DNA of 64,000 bases from Streptomyces sp. 846.5 (GCF_004365705.1 NZ_SOBN01000001.1:5132001-5196000), one strand, 5' to 3'; positions 35,112 to 46,063 are shown, numbered from the stretch's first letter. Numbers and translations are program-made. Notes: generated by a model from the sequence alone, not told the origin.

Positions 35112-36461
35112 ATGTCATACCCAGCGACAGTCGGTCCAAGCGCCGAGCGGTCAGGTTCTTCCCCGTTCGGAGGTAAAGATTCCGGCGATCTCCTGCCCCA
35201 GCCGCCCCAGAGTCGTAGGCTCATTGAGGTGAGCCAGTCAGTTGACGGTGCGTCCGCCTCCCCGCAGCAGTCCCACCACTCCTCCCCCTTTCGCGCGCGT
35301 GTGCGAGCGCTGATGCCCGAGCTGATCGAGGTCCGCCGGGACCTCCACCGGCACCCGGAGCTGGGCCGGCAGGAAGTCCGCACCACCGCACTGCTGAAAG
35401 AGCGGCTGGAGCAGGTCGGCCTGGAGCCGTGGGTCCTCCCCGGCGGCACCGGCCTGATCTGCGACCTCCTCCCGGAGGGGGCTGCGGCGGACGCTCCGTT
35501 CCTGGCCTTCAGGGCCGACATCGACGCGCTGCCCATCGACGACGCCAAGCCGGACAGCGTCCCCTACCGCTCCACGGTCCCGGGCCGTGCCCACGCCTGC
35601 GGCCACGACCTGCACACCTCGATCGTGCTGGGCCTCGGACTGCTGCTCGCCGAGGAGCGCAACGCGGGGCGGCTGGCCCGGCCGGTGCGGCTGATCTTCC
35701 AGCCCGCCGAGGAGGTCATGCCCGGCGGCGCGCTGGACGTGATCGCGGCCGGCGGGATGGACCGGGTCGAGCGGATCTTCGCGGTGCACTGCGACCCCAA
35801 GGTCGACGTCGGCCGGATCGGGCTCAAGGTCGGCGCGATCACCTCCGCCTGCGACCGGCTGGAGATCAGCCTGGACGGCCCGGGCGGCCACACCGCCCGC
35901 CCGCACCTGACCACCGACCTGGTCGGCGCGGTGGCCGGCACCGCCGTCGAGCTGCCGGCCCTGCTCGGGCGGCGGATGGACCCGCGCTGGGGCGTCAGCC
36001 TGGTGTGGGGCCGGATCGCGGCCGGATCGGCGGCCAATGTCATCCCCCAGCGCGCCGAGCTGGAGGGGACCGTCCGCTGCCTGGAGCTGGACGGCTGGCG
36101 CGAGGCACCGGGCGCCATCGAGGAGCTGGTCGGCCAGATCGCCGAGACCTACCGGGCCAAGTGGGTGCTCGACTACCACCGGGGCGTCCCCCCGGTGGTG
36201 AACGAGGCTGTCTCGGTGGGGATGCTCAGTGAGGCCATGGACCGCTGCTTCGGCCCCGGACAGGTCGAGGGCACCGAGCAGAGCCTCGGCGGCGAGGACT
36301 TCTCCTGGTATCTGGAGCAGGCGCCCGGCGCGCTGGCCCGGCTGGGCGTCCGGGGTCTCGCCGAGTCGGGTTCCAGAGATCTGCACCAGGGCACTTTCGA
36401 TGCGGACGAGGGTGCCATCGGCGTGGCTCTGGAGCTGTTCACCGCGCTTGTGCTGGGATGA
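35112..36461 (+). CDS. M20 family amidohydrolase (metallopeptidase)
   Basis: 449 residues, cytoplasmic zinc amidohydrolase of the hippurate hydrolase / IAA-amino-acid hydrolase type that cleaves N-acyl amino acids or similar amides. Metal and catalytic motifs: RRDLHRHPELG, ADIDALP, HACGHDLH, QPAEE, a dimerisation-domain His in GGHTARPH, and GGEDFSWYLEQAPG near the C-terminus. Two starts are plausible: ATG 35112 with a strong ribosome site, or GTG 35229 with a leaderless-type promoter. The region between them is low-complexity and probably unstructured. Substrate unknown. Confidence 0.85.
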   Translation: MSYPATVGPSAERSGSSPFGGKDSGDLLPQPPQSRRLIEVSQSVDGASASPQQSHHSSPFRARVRALMPELIEVRRDLHRHPELGRQEVRTTALLKERLEQVGLEPWVLPGGTGLICDLLPEGAAADAPFLAFRADIDALPIDDAKPDSVPYRSTVPGRAHACGHDLHTSIVLGLGLLLAEERNAGRLARPVRLIFQPAEEVMPGGALDVIAAGGMDRVERIFAVHCDPKVDVGRIGLKVGAITSACDRLEISLDGPGGHTARPHLTTDLVGAVAGTAVELPALLGRRMDPRWGVSLVWGRIAAGSAANVIPQRAELEGTVRCLELDGWREAPGAIEELVGQIAETYRAKWVLDYHRGVPPVVNEAVSVGMLSEAMDRCFGPGQVEGTEQSLGGEDFSWYLEQAPGALARLGVRGLAESGSRDLHQGTFDADEGAIGVALELFTALVLG

Positions 36462-36585
36462 TGCACAGCCGGTACTCCAAATCTCGGGGACGCCCCCCGC
36501 ACCCCCGAGAGCGAGGGGCCTGACAGCCCGCAAAGGTACCCCGGAAGGGTGGATTGCGACGATCTGATAACGCCCAGGCGTACGT

Positions 36586-36611
36586 AACACAATCGTGTTC
36601 TACGCGCGTTA
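36586..36611 (+). promoter_or_regulatory. Operator-like site upstream of the nucleoside transporter operon
   Basis: CTACGCGCGTTA at 36600-36611 matches 10 of 12 bases of the palindrome CTACGCGCGTAG found upstream of deoA, add, deoC and PNP. Directly before it lies a second small inverted repeat, AACAC-AATC-GTGTT (36586-36599). The site is 57 bases upstream of ATG 36669, in the most AT-rich part of the intergenic region. Probable regulator site; the regulator is not identified. Confidence 0.6.
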
Positions 36612-36668
36612 ACGTCGCATTCAATCCGCGCCGGACCGGTGCGCGGGCTCTTGTCGGGAGGAACTGTG

Positions 36669-37784
36669 ATGAGGAAGCCCCTCGCGCTGGTGGCGGTAGC
36701 GGCAGCGGTCGCGCTGACGGCGACGGCCTGTGGATCGAAGCCTGTCTCGACGTCGGGTTCGGGCTCTAGCTCGTCCGCCGCGACTGGTTCCAGCACCGCC
36801 GCCGGCGCAGCATTCAAGGCCTGTATGGTCACCGACACCGGCGGCCTGGACGACCACTCCTTCAACGCCGAGTCCTGGGCCGGTATGCAGGCCGCGGCCA
36901 AGGCGAACTCCAGCATCAGCGTGCAGAACGCCACCTCGGCCACCGAGAACGACTACGCCAGCAACATCTCCGGCTTCGTCTCGGCCGGCTGCAAGATGAT
37001 CGTCACCGTCGGCTTCGCGATGAACGACGCCACGGTCGCCTCGGCCAAGAAGAACCCCACCCAGAACTACGCCATCGTCGACAACTCCTCGACCGGTTCG
37101 CAGATCAAGGGCCTGGAGTTCAACACCGCGCAGGGCGCCTTCCTCGGCGGCTACTTCGCCGCGGCGATGACCAAGACCGGCAAGGTCGCGACCTTCGGCG
37201 GCGCCAACTACCCGACCGTGACCGTCTACATGGACGGCTTCTGGGAGGGCGTGCAGTACTACAACTCCAAGCACGGCACCAAGGTCCAGGTCCTCGGCTG
37301 GGACGAGACCAAGCCGAAGAGCGGCACCTTCGACCCGACCCAGAGCTTCACCGACCAGGCCGGTGGCAAGCAGATCGCCGCCACCTTCCAGGCGCAGGGC
37401 GCGGACATCATCTTCCCGGTCGCCGGCGGCACCGGCATCGGCGCGCTCGCCCAGGCCAAGGCCAGCGGTGGCAAGCTGAACGCCATCTGGGTCGACGACG
37501 ACGGCGCGATCTCCAACGCGTCCTACGCCTCGGTCATCATGACCTCGGTCACCAAGGGCATCGCCAGCGCGGTCACCGCGGTCGTCACCGACTCGGCGAA
37601 GGGCACCTTCTCCTCGACGCCGTACATTGGCACCCTGGCCAACGACGGCACCGGCCTGGCCCCGTTCCACGACTTCGAGTCGAAGGTCCCGGCCACGCTG
37701 ACCACCGAACTGGCCTCGGTCAAGCAGGACATCATCAGCGGCACCATCAAGATCGCCTCGAAGAACCAGCCCACCGCCGGCTGA
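36669..37784 (+). CDS. BMP-family substrate-binding lipoprotein of a nucleoside ABC transporter
   Basis: 371 residues. Signal peptide with a lipobox-like TATAC cysteine near residue 22, then a Ser/Thr-rich linker, then a basic-membrane-protein (BmpA/PnrA) periplasmic-binding fold: MVTDTGGLDDHSFN near residue 55 and VVAGS-like loops such as FPVAGGTGIGALAQA. Known PnrA-type relatives bind purine nucleosides. GGGAGGA lies seven bases before ATG 36669. It heads an operon with the ATPase, two permeases and cytidine deaminase, which supports nucleoside uptake. Confidence 0.92.
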   Translation: MRKPLALVAVAAAVALTATACGSKPVSTSGSGSSSSAATGSSTAAGAAFKACMVTDTGGLDDHSFNAESWAGMQAAAKANSSISVQNATSATENDYASNISGFVSAGCKMIVTVGFAMNDATVASAKKNPTQNYAIVDNSSTGSQIKGLEFNTAQGAFLGGYFAAAMTKTGKVATFGGANYPTVTVYMDGFWEGVQYYNSKHGTKVQVLGWDETKPKSGTFDPTQSFTDQAGGKQIAATFQAQGADIIFPVAGGTGIGALAQAKASGGKLNAIWVDDDGAISNASYASVIMTSVTKGIASAVTAVVTDSAKGTFSSTPYIGTLANDGTGLAPFHDFESKVPATLTTELASVKQDIISGTIKIASKNQPTAG

Positions 37785-37801
37785 TCGAGGAGTTCCCAGG
37801 A

Positions 37802-37827
37802 GCGGGCGCGCGACAGTGCGCGCCCGC
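37802..37827 (+). terminator. Intra-operon hairpin between binding protein and ATPase genes
   Basis: Perfect 10-bp GC stem (37802-37811 with 37818-37827), 6-base loop, followed by CCCCGTTCTTGTCT. It lies in the 162-base gap after the binding-protein gene. A partial terminator or 3'-end stabiliser would raise binding protein over the membrane parts. Confidence 0.65.
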
Positions 37828-37946
37828 CCCGTTCTTGTCTCCCGTCCTACCTGTCCTGGCAGTCCGACCGGACCCGGACGGCTTCCGCCGATCGGCAAAA
37901 TGATGCGCGGCGTGAGGGGTGGCGCCCCAAAAAAATTGGAGCCTAA

Positions 37947-39565
<1,619 letters not shown>

Positions 39566-39569
<4 letters not shown>

Positions 39570-40933
39570 CCACGCCCACCCCGGATGACCAGAGCGCATC
39601 CAAGGACGCACCCCCCGCGGAGGCCACCACCCCCGCGCCCGAGGCCGCCGCGCCAGCGGCCCCCGCGGCGGACCGCAGCATCGGCACCGTCATCCGCAAT
39701 GTCTTCACCGCCGAGAACAGCGCCATGGTGACCTTCCTGGCCATCGTGCTCTCGCTGCTCGTCGGCGCGGTGCTGATCGTCGTGTCGAACACCGCGACGA
39801 TGGACAAGGCCGCCTACTTCTTCGCCAGCCCGGGCGACTTCCTCTCCTCCGCCTGGGACAACATCTCCAGCGCCTACTCCGCGCTCTTCAAGGGTGCGAT
39901 CTTCGACCCGGCGACGGTGTCCGGCACCCCGTCCCAGTTCTTCGGGCCGATCACCAACACCCTGGAGTACGCCACCCCGCTGATCTTCGGCGGTCTCGGC
40001 ATCTCGGTCGCCTTCCGGGCCGGGATGTTCAACATCGGCGGCCAGGGCCAGACCATCATCGGCGCCATCTTCACCTCCTACGTCGCCTTCGAGTGGACCT
40101 CGCTGCCCGGTGCGCTGCACCTGATCGTCGCGGTGCTGGCCGGCCTGACCGGCGGCATGCTCTTCGGCGGGCTGGTCGGCTGGCTCAAGGCCAAGCGCGG
40201 CGCGCACGAGGTGATCGTCACGATCATGCTCAACTACGTGGCCTCGATGTTCCTGGTCGGCTGGGTGCTGAAGAGCTCGCTGTTCCAGGACCCGAGCCAC
40301 GCCGGCCAGTCGATCTCAAAGCCGGCCGAGGCGGACGCGGTGCTGCCGCACCTCTTCGGCTCCGGTCTGAACACCGACATCGGCCTGCTGCTCGCGCTGG
40401 CCGCGACCTTCGTGGTGGCCTGGTTCTTCAAGCGATCCAAGCTCGGCTTCGAGGTGCGGGCCGTGGGCCTCACCCCGAGCGCCGCTCGGACCGCCGGAAT
40501 CAACGTCAGCCGGGTGCAGATCGCCTCGATGCTGATCTCCGGCGCACTGATGGGCATGATCGGCGTGACCCAGACCCTCGGCCTGGCCAACCCCAACAAC
40601 AACGCCATCGCCGGCAGCATCGACGCCGGTCTCGGCTTCACCGCGATCACCGTCGCCCTGCTCGGACGCACCAGGCCCTGGGGCGTGGTGCTGGCGGCCC
40701 TGCTGTTCGGCGCGCTGCAGGCCGGCGGCTCGGCCATGCAGACCAACGCGCAGGTCTCGATCGAGATCATCACCGTGGTCCAGGCGCTGATCGTCATCTT
40801 CGTCGCCGCCCCCCGGCTGGTGAAGGAGATCTTCCGGCTCCGCGCCACCAAGATCGACACAAGCTCCGCCCCGCAGGCGACCCCGCCCAGCCCCGATCCC
40901 TTCCACACCACCACCGTCGGAGGCCAGGCATGA
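39566..40933 (+). CDS. Nucleoside ABC transporter permease 1
   Basis: 455 residues, BPD_transp_2 type. A Pro/Ala-rich cytoplasmic N-terminus of about 45 residues is followed by eight to ten membrane helices. Family features are [21 protein letters not shown], in which GMFNIGGQG is the hallmark, and [20 protein letters not shown], the coupling helix contacting the ATPase. The start overlaps the ATPase stop, and the stop overlaps the start of permease 2 (ATGA in both cases). Confidence 0.93.
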
Positions 40934-42231
40934 CCACCGCTTCGACCCTGACCGGGTCCGACAAGACGGACGCCCCGCTGGTCAAGACCGACCGGTCCAA
41001 GCTGGTCGGCGGAATCGCCCAGGCCGTCGTCGGCGCCTACGCGCTGTGGCAGTTCGGCCTCGCCTCGCGTACCGGCCACGGCGTGCACACCCTGTTCACC
41101 CTCAAGCTCGACCCCACCTCCAGCGGCCCGGGCCCGATCTCGGCCCCCGCCGAACCGGTGGCCATCGCGCTGGCGGTGATCGCGATCGCCTGCGGCCTGG
41201 TCCGGGCCTTCGTCCCGATCAGCGCCAAGGTCCAGCGCTGGCTGGCGGTGGGCTACTTCACCTCCTTCGTGCTGGCCTTCCTGGTCTGGGCCGCCGCCGG
41301 TTCCAGCATCGGGCTGAACGTTCCCTCGATCATCCAGCAGACCTCGATCGCGGCCGTCCCGCTGATCCTGGGCTCGCTCAGCGCGCTGCTCTGCGAGCGC
41401 TCCGGCGTGGTCAACATCGCGGTCGAGGGCCAGTTCCTCTTCGGCGCGTTCGCGGCGGTGCTCACCTCGTCGATGACCCACTCGGTCTGGGCCGGGCTGG
41501 TCGCGGGCTGCCTGGGCGGTGCGCTGATGTGCGCGCTGCTCGCGGTCTTCGCCAACCGGTACCTGATCGAGCAGGTCGTCCTCGGCGTGGTGCTCAACCT
41601 GCTGGCGTCGGGCATCACCGGCTTCCTCTACGACCGGCTGATGTCGACCGACGGGGCCACCTACAACACCCCGCCCAGCTTCTCCGCCATCGCCATCCCC
41701 GGACTGTCGAAGATCCCGGTCATCGGTGAGGCGCTGTTCAACCAGAACATACTGTTCTACGCGGCCTACCTGCTGGTGCCGGTGGTCTGGTTCCTGCTCT
41801 TCCGCACCCGCTGGGGCCTGCGCACCCGCGCGGTGGGCGAGCACCCGGCCGCGGCCGACACCGTGGGCATCAAGGTCGTCGGACTGCGCTACCGCAACGT
41901 CATCACGGCCGGCCTACTCTCCGGCCTCGGCGGCGTCTGGCTGACCCTCGGCCTGTCCACGGCGTTCGTCAAGGACATGAGCAACGGCCAGGGCTACATC
42001 GCCATCGCGGCACTGATCGTCGGCCGCTGGTCGCCGATCGGCTCGCTGGGGGCGGCGGTGCTGTTCGGCTTCGCCACCGAGCTGAACCTGGCGCTCTCCT
42101 CGCTGGGCACGCCCATCCCCAGCGCCTTCCTGCAGATGGCTCCGTACCTGGTCACCATCTTCGTGGTGGCGGCGCTCGGCGGCCTGGCCCGGCCGCCGGC
42201 GGCGTCCGGCAAGCCCTACGTCAAGGGCTGA
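40930..42231 (+). CDS. Nucleoside ABC transporter permease 2
   Basis: 433 residues, second BPD_transp_2 permease. It has ten or so membrane helices, with the hallmark ERSGVVNIAVEGQFLFGA and the coupling sequence GLRTRAVGEHPAAADTVGI. It forms the translocation pore with permease 1. ATG 40930 overlaps the preceding stop by four bases; the frame is open much further upstream inside permease 1 but homology starts here. Confidence 0.93.
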   Translation: MTTASTLTGSDKTDAPLVKTDRSKLVGGIAQAVVGAYALWQFGLASRTGHGVHTLFTLKLDPTSSGPGPISAPAEPVAIALAVIAIACGLVRAFVPISAKVQRWLAVGYFTSFVLAFLVWAAAGSSIGLNVPSIIQQTSIAAVPLILGSLSALLCERSGVVNIAVEGQFLFGAFAAVLTSSMTHSVWAGLVAGCLGGALMCALLAVFANRYLIEQVVLGVVLNLLASGITGFLYDRLMSTDGATYNTPPSFSAIAIPGLSKIPVIGEALFNQNILFYAAYLLVPVVWFLLFRTRWGLRTRAVGEHPAAADTVGIKVVGLRYRNVITAGLLSGLGGVWLTLGLSTAFVKDMSNGQGYIAIAALIVGRWSPIGSLGAAVLFGFATELNLALSSLGTPIPSAFLQMAPYLVTIFVVAALGGLARPPAASGKPYVKG

Positions 42232-42262
42232 GAATGAGGAGTAGGGAGGAGGCGGTGACGGC

Positions 42263-42661
42263 ATGACGACGAAACAACCCGATGTCGACTGGGACGCCCT
42301 GCGCGTCGCGGCCAAGGAGGCCATGGGCCGCGCCTACGCCCCGTACTCCAAGTACCCGGTCGGCGCGGCGGCGCTGGTCGAGGACGGACGGATCGTCAGC
42401 GGCTGCAATGTCGAGAACGCCTCGTACGGGCTCGGGCTCTGCGCCGAGTGCGGACTGGTCTCGGCACTGCACGCCACCGGCGGCGGCCGGCTGGTCGCCT
42501 TCACCTGCTGCGACGGCGACGGCTCGGCGCTGATGCCCTGCGGGCGCTGCCGGCAGCTGCTCTGGGAGCACGGCGGCGCGGAACTGCTGGTGGAGTCGGT
42601 CTCCGGGATCCGCCCGCTGGCGGAGCTGCTTCCCGACGCCTTCGGCCCCGAGCGGCTCTGA
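42263..42661 (+). CDS. cdd: Cytidine deaminase
   Basis: 132 residues, the small homotetrameric form. Converts cytidine and deoxycytidine to uridine and deoxyuridine. Zinc motifs: CAEC near residue 57, with the catalytic Glu, and PCGRCRQ near residue 93. SGCNVENASYG is the nucleoside-binding segment. Most family members have CAER where this protein has CAEC. GGGAGGAGG precedes ATG 42263. It lies 31 bases after permease 2 and so is likely the last gene of the transporter operon. Confidence 0.95.
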   Translation: MTTKQPDVDWDALRVAAKEAMGRAYAPYSKYPVGAAALVEDGRIVSGCNVENASYGLGLCAECGLVSALHATGGGRLVAFTCCDGDGSALMPCGRCRQLLWEHGGAELLVESVSGIRPLAELLPDAFGPERL

Positions 42662-42692
42662 CCCTCCCGGTCGGCCTCCCCCCCAGTACATG

Positions 42693-42704
42693 CAACGCGC
42701 GTAG
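42693..42704 (+). promoter_or_regulatory. Operator-like palindrome upstream of deoA
   Basis: CAACGCGCGTAG matches 11 of 12 bases of the shared CTACGCGCGTAG site. It overlaps a candidate -10, TAGAGT (42702-42707), so a bound protein would block the promoter. Start codon is at 42779. Confidence 0.65.
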
Positions 42705-42708
42705 AGTG

Positions 42709-42735
42709 GCGCGGTACGGACTCCCCGTACCGCGC
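42709..42735 (+). promoter_or_regulatory. Hairpin at the expected 5' end of the deoA mRNA
   Basis: Perfect 11-bp stem (42709-42719 with 42725-42735) and a 5-base loop, directly after the candidate -10 at 42702-42707. If transcription starts there, the mRNA begins with this hairpin, which could stabilise the 5' end or act as a second protein-binding palindrome. A pyrimidine-rich leader follows up to TTTGGAG before the ATG. Confidence 0.5.
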
Positions 42736-42778
42736 TGCTGCTCTTCTGCTCCTGTTCCCTCCCTCCTTTGGAGATCCC

Positions 42779-44059
42779 ATGGACGCCATCTCCGTCATCC
42801 GCGCCAAGCGCGACCGTGCCGAGCTGACCGACACCCAGATCGACTGGGTGATCGACGCCTACACCCGCGGCGAGGTCGCCGACGAGCAGATGTCGGCGCT
42901 GGCGATGGCGATCCTGCTGAACGGCATGAACCTGCGCGAGATCAGCCGCTGGACCGACGCGATGATCCGCTCCGGCGTCCGGATGGACTTCTCCTCACTG
43001 CCGATGCCGACCTCGGACAAGCACTCCACCGGCGGCGTCGGCGACAAGATCACGCTGCCGCTGGCCCCGCTGGTCGCCGCCTGCGGCGCGTCCGTGCCGC
43101 AGCTCTCCGGACGCGGCCTCGGCCACACCGGCGGCACCCTGGACAAGCTGGAGTCCATCCCCGGCTGGCGCGCGCTGCTCTCCAACGACGAGATGATGCA
43201 CGTCCTGCGCGAGGCCGGCGCGGTCATCTGCGCGGCGGGTGACGGGCTGGCCCCCGCCGACAAGAAGCTCTACGCCCTGCGCGACGTGACCGGCACGGTC
43301 GAGGCGATCCCGCTGATCGCGTCCTCGATCATGTCCAAGAAGATCGCCGAGGGGACCGGCGCCTTGGTCCTGGACGTCAAGGTCGGCACCGGCGCCTTCA
43401 TGAAGAACCTGGCGGACGCCCAGGAACTGGCCCGCACCATGGTCGGTCTGGGCAAGGCGGCGGGCGTCAACACCGTCGCGCTGCTCACCGGCATGTCCAC
43501 CCCGCTGGGCCTGACGGCCGGAAACGCGCTGGAGGTCCGGGAGGCGGTCGAGGTCCTGGCGGGCGGCGGCCCGGCGGACGTGGTCGAGCTGACGCTGGCC
43601 CTGGCCCGGGAGATGCTGGCGGCAGCGGGCGTCGTCGGCGGCAAGGACCCTGAGACGGCGCTCAAGGACGGCTCCGCGATGGACCACTGGCGCCGCATGA
43701 TCACCGCCCAGGGCGGCGACGTGGACGCCCCGCTCCCGGTCGCCCGTGAGCAGCATGTCGTCACCGCCCCCGCCACCGGCGTCCTCACCGAACTCGACGC
43801 CTACGCCGTCGGCGTCGCCGCCTGGCGCCTCGGCGCCGGCCGCGCCCGCAAGGAGGACCCGGTGCAGGCCGGCGCAGGCGTGGAACTCCACGCCAAGCCG
43901 GGCGCCGTGGTGACGGCGGGCCAGCCGCTGCTCACCCTCCACACCGACACCCCGGAGCGATTCGCGTACGCGCTCGAAGCCCTCACCACCGGCATCACCG
44001 TCGCGGCGCCGGGCACGGCCTTCGAGGCGGCGCCGATCGTGCTGGACCGGATCGGCTGA
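42779..44059 (+). CDS. deoA: Thymidine/pyrimidine-nucleoside phosphorylase
   Basis: 426 residues. Phosphorolyses thymidine and deoxyuridine to the base and 2-deoxyribose-1-phosphate. The family signature KHSTGGVGDK (phosphate-binding region) is near residue 81 and SGRGLGHTGGTLDKLES near 110; KVGTGAFMK follows near residue 200. The C-terminal PYNP domain is complete. GGAG sits seven bases before ATG 42779. It has its own operator and promoter apart from the upstream transporter-cdd operon. Confidence 0.95.
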   Translation: MDAISVIRAKRDRAELTDTQIDWVIDAYTRGEVADEQMSALAMAILLNGMNLREISRWTDAMIRSGVRMDFSSLPMPTSDKHSTGGVGDKITLPLAPLVAACGASVPQLSGRGLGHTGGTLDKLESIPGWRALLSNDEMMHVLREAGAVICAAGDGLAPADKKLYALRDVTGTVEAIPLIASSIMSKKIAEGTGALVLDVKVGTGAFMKNLADAQELARTMVGLGKAAGVNTVALLTGMSTPLGLTAGNALEVREAVEVLAGGGPADVVELTLALAREMLAAAGVVGGKDPETALKDGSAMDHWRRMITAQGGDVDAPLPVAREQHVVTAPATGVLTELDAYAVGVAAWRLGAGRARKEDPVQAGAGVELHAKPGAVVTAGQPLLTLHTDTPERFAYALEALTTGITVAAPGTAFEAAPIVLDRIG

Positions 44060-44105
44060 AGCAGGGCCTTCGGATCCGGTACTGGTACCTGGGCCGGTGT
44101 CCGAA

Positions 44106-44140
44106 CCCGAACCTGTCCTCACCGCGGGGACAGGTTCGGG
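44106..44140. terminator. Hairpin terminator between deoA and the Uma2 gene
   Basis: Perfect 13-bp stem (44106-44118 with 44128-44140) with a 9-base loop, between the convergent stops at 44059 and 44148. Confidence 0.8.
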
Positions 44141-44147
44141 CCGAGCG

Positions 44148-44705
44148 TCACTTCCCGTACGTCAGCAGTCCACTCGTATCGATGCGCCAGGGACCGACGG
44201 CGACGGTGTCGCCGAAGACGAAGCTCTCGCGTCGGGAGTACCGGGGCTGCGAGTGCACGATCCCGGTGCCGTCACGCGGGTCGACGATGAGGTAGAGCGG
44301 GATGCCCATGGCGGCGTAGTCCCTGACCTTGTCGTCGTAGTCGTTCTCCGGGTTGGACTTGGAGACGATCTCCACAGCGAGGAGCACGTCGGCGGGATAG
44401 ACAGCCGCGGAGTCCTCCTCCAGGATCGCCTCGGGGAACACCATGAGATCGGGGCGCCGAAGCCGCCCCAGACCGACGTCTTCGAGGTCTGCGCCCGCAT
44501 GGGCGACAAACCCCGGGTGCGTCGCCTCCAACTGCTCGTTCAGCTGCCTGCTGATACGCATGACAGCCAGCTCGTGCCGCCTGACCGGCGACATCATCAT
44601 GACGATCTCGCCGTTGGCGATCTCCACCTGCCCTATCCCGGGGATCCGCGGCAACTGGTCGGCGATCTCGCGCAACCGCGCATAGGTCGCGGCGTCGATG
44701 CTCAT
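44148..44705 (-). CDS. Uma2 family (DUF820) putative restriction-endonuclease-fold protein
   Basis: 185 residues, the second Uma2 protein here. Predicted PD-(D/E)XK-like core: RRPDLMVF near residue 82, AVEIVSKSN near 111, then DDKVRDYAAMGIPLYLIVDP. It is clearly diverged from the copy at 23624-24172. No partner gene is adjacent and its role is unknown. It lies downstream of the MFS gene on the same strand with a 25-base gap. Confidence 0.8.
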   Translation of the reverse strand: MSIDAATYARLREIADQLPRIPGIGQVEIANGEIVMMMSPVRRHELAVMRISRQLNEQLEATHPGFVAHAGADLEDVGLGRLRRPDLMVFPEAILEEDSAAVYPADVLLAVEIVSKSNPENDYDDKVRDYAAMGIPLYLIVDPRDGTGIVHSQPRYSRRESFVFGDTVAVGPWRIDTSGLLTYGK

Positions 44706-44730
44706 GGGCCGAGTCTAACGATCGGACGGT

Positions 44731-46038
44731 CTAGCGGGCGGTGGCGAGAAGCCGTGCGGAGGCAACTCGCGCGTGCACCGTTCCGTACAGGGTGACCCCT
44801 GCGGCCAGGACCATTGCGGCGAGGGCGACGAGGACGGTGCCGGGCCAGCCTGCGGTGTGGTAGGCGTCGGCGCCGAGGGTGCCGCCGAGGCTGTTGCCGA
44901 GGTAGTAGGCGGCGAGGTAGAGCGCGGAGGCCTGGGCGCGGCCGTGGGTGGCGGTGCGGCCGACCGACGCGGAGGCGACGCAGTGGCCGGTGAAGAAGCC
45001 GGCGGTGATCAGGACCAGGCCGAGCAGGGCCAGCGGCAGGGAGTTGGGCAGGGTCAGCAGCAGGCCCGCCGAGGTGGTGCCGATGGCCAGGTAGAGGGTG
45101 CCCCGGCGGCCGAGGCGGCCGGTGACCTTGGCCGAGACGGCGGAGGCGAAGGTGCCGACGATGTAGACGGCGAAGATGGAGCTGGCCAGGCCCTGCGATA
45201 GTCCGAACGGGGCCGCGACCAGGCGGTACCCCATCACTGTGTAGACCGCGCCGAATACCGTCATGAACAGCAGACCGAGCGCGAACAACCGTCCCAGGAG
45301 CGGGTTGCGCAGGTGCGAGGTGACGGTGCGGAGCAGCGCCGCCGGGTTGATCGGGCCGGGGTGGAAGTGCCGGGCCCGGGGGATCAGCGCGCGGAATGCC
45401 ACCGCGCAGAGCAGCGAGACGATCGCGACCGAGGCGAGGCCCCAGCGCCAGCCGTAGGAGCCCGCGACCATGCCGGAGATCAGCCGTCCGCTCATGCCGC
45501 CGATGCTGTTGCCCGCCACGTAGAGGCCCATCGCCGAGGCCAGCGCGGTGGGGTGCACCTCCTCCGCCAGGTAGGCCATCGCGGTGGCCGGGAGTCCGGC
45601 GAGGGCGATGCCCTGGAGCGCGCGCAGGGCGGTGAGGGTGCCGAGGTCGGGGGCGAAGGGCAGGACCAGGGCGATGGCGGCGGCGCTGAAGACGGAGGCC
45701 GTCATCACCGCGGTGCGGCCGTAGCGCTCGGAGAGGGCGCTGACCGGGATCACCGCGAGGGCCAGGCCGATCGCTGCGGCGGAGACGGTGAGGCTGGCCT
45801 GACCTGGCGTCAGGCGCAGCGAGGCGGAGAGCGCCGGCAGCAGTGCCTGAGTGGAGTAGAGCAGCAGGAAGGTCGCGAGCCCGGCGCCGAAGAGGGCGAG
45901 CTGGGTGCGGCGCAGGCCCTGGCTGCCGGGGAGATGGCGCAGGTCGGACGCGGTGACGGAAGCGGTGGCGACGGGGGACGGCGAGGTGAGGGCACCCGGC
46001 GACGGTGCGTCGGATGCCCCGCTAGTGGCAGGCGGCAT
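44731..46038 (-). CDS. MFS transporter (YnfM/AraJ-like)
   Basis: 435 residues with about twelve membrane helices after a 40-residue cytoplasmic N-terminus. The MFS loop motif is seen as ALSERYGRTAVM after helix 2, and GNSIGGMSGRL and LGNSLGGTLGA in helices 5 and 11 resemble YnfM-type effluxers. ATG 46038 has TAGATT six bases upstream, giving a leaderless promoter. It is divergent from a LysR regulator that probably controls it, the same pairing as ynfM and ynfL in E. coli. Substrate unknown. Confidence 0.88.
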   Translation of the reverse strand: MPPATSGASDAPSPGALTSPSPVATASVTASDLRHLPGSQGLRRTQLALFGAGLATFLLLYSTQALLPALSASLRLTPGQASLTVSAAAIGLALAVIPVSALSERYGRTAVMTASVFSAAAIALVLPFAPDLGTLTALRALQGIALAGLPATAMAYLAEEVHPTALASAMGLYVAGNSIGGMSGRLISGMVAGSYGWRWGLASVAIVSLLCAVAFRALIPRARHFHPGPINPAALLRTVTSHLRNPLLGRLFALGLLFMTVFGAVYTVMGYRLVAAPFGLSQGLASSIFAVYIVGTFASAVSAKVTGRLGRRGTLYLAIGTTSAGLLLTLPNSLPLALLGLVLITAGFFTGHCVASASVGRTATHGRAQASALYLAAYYLGNSLGGTLGADAYHTAGWPGTVLVALAAMVLAAGVTLYGTVHARVASARLLATAR

Positions 46039-46044
46039 ATCTGA

Positions 46045-46050
46045 AATCTA
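46045..46050 (-). promoter_or_regulatory. -10 element TAGATT of the MFS gene
   Basis: On the minus strand TAGATT is followed by six bases (TCAGAT) and ATG 46038, the spacing of a leaderless promoter. Confidence 0.5.
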
Positions 46051-46063
46051 GGACGGGGGCGCT

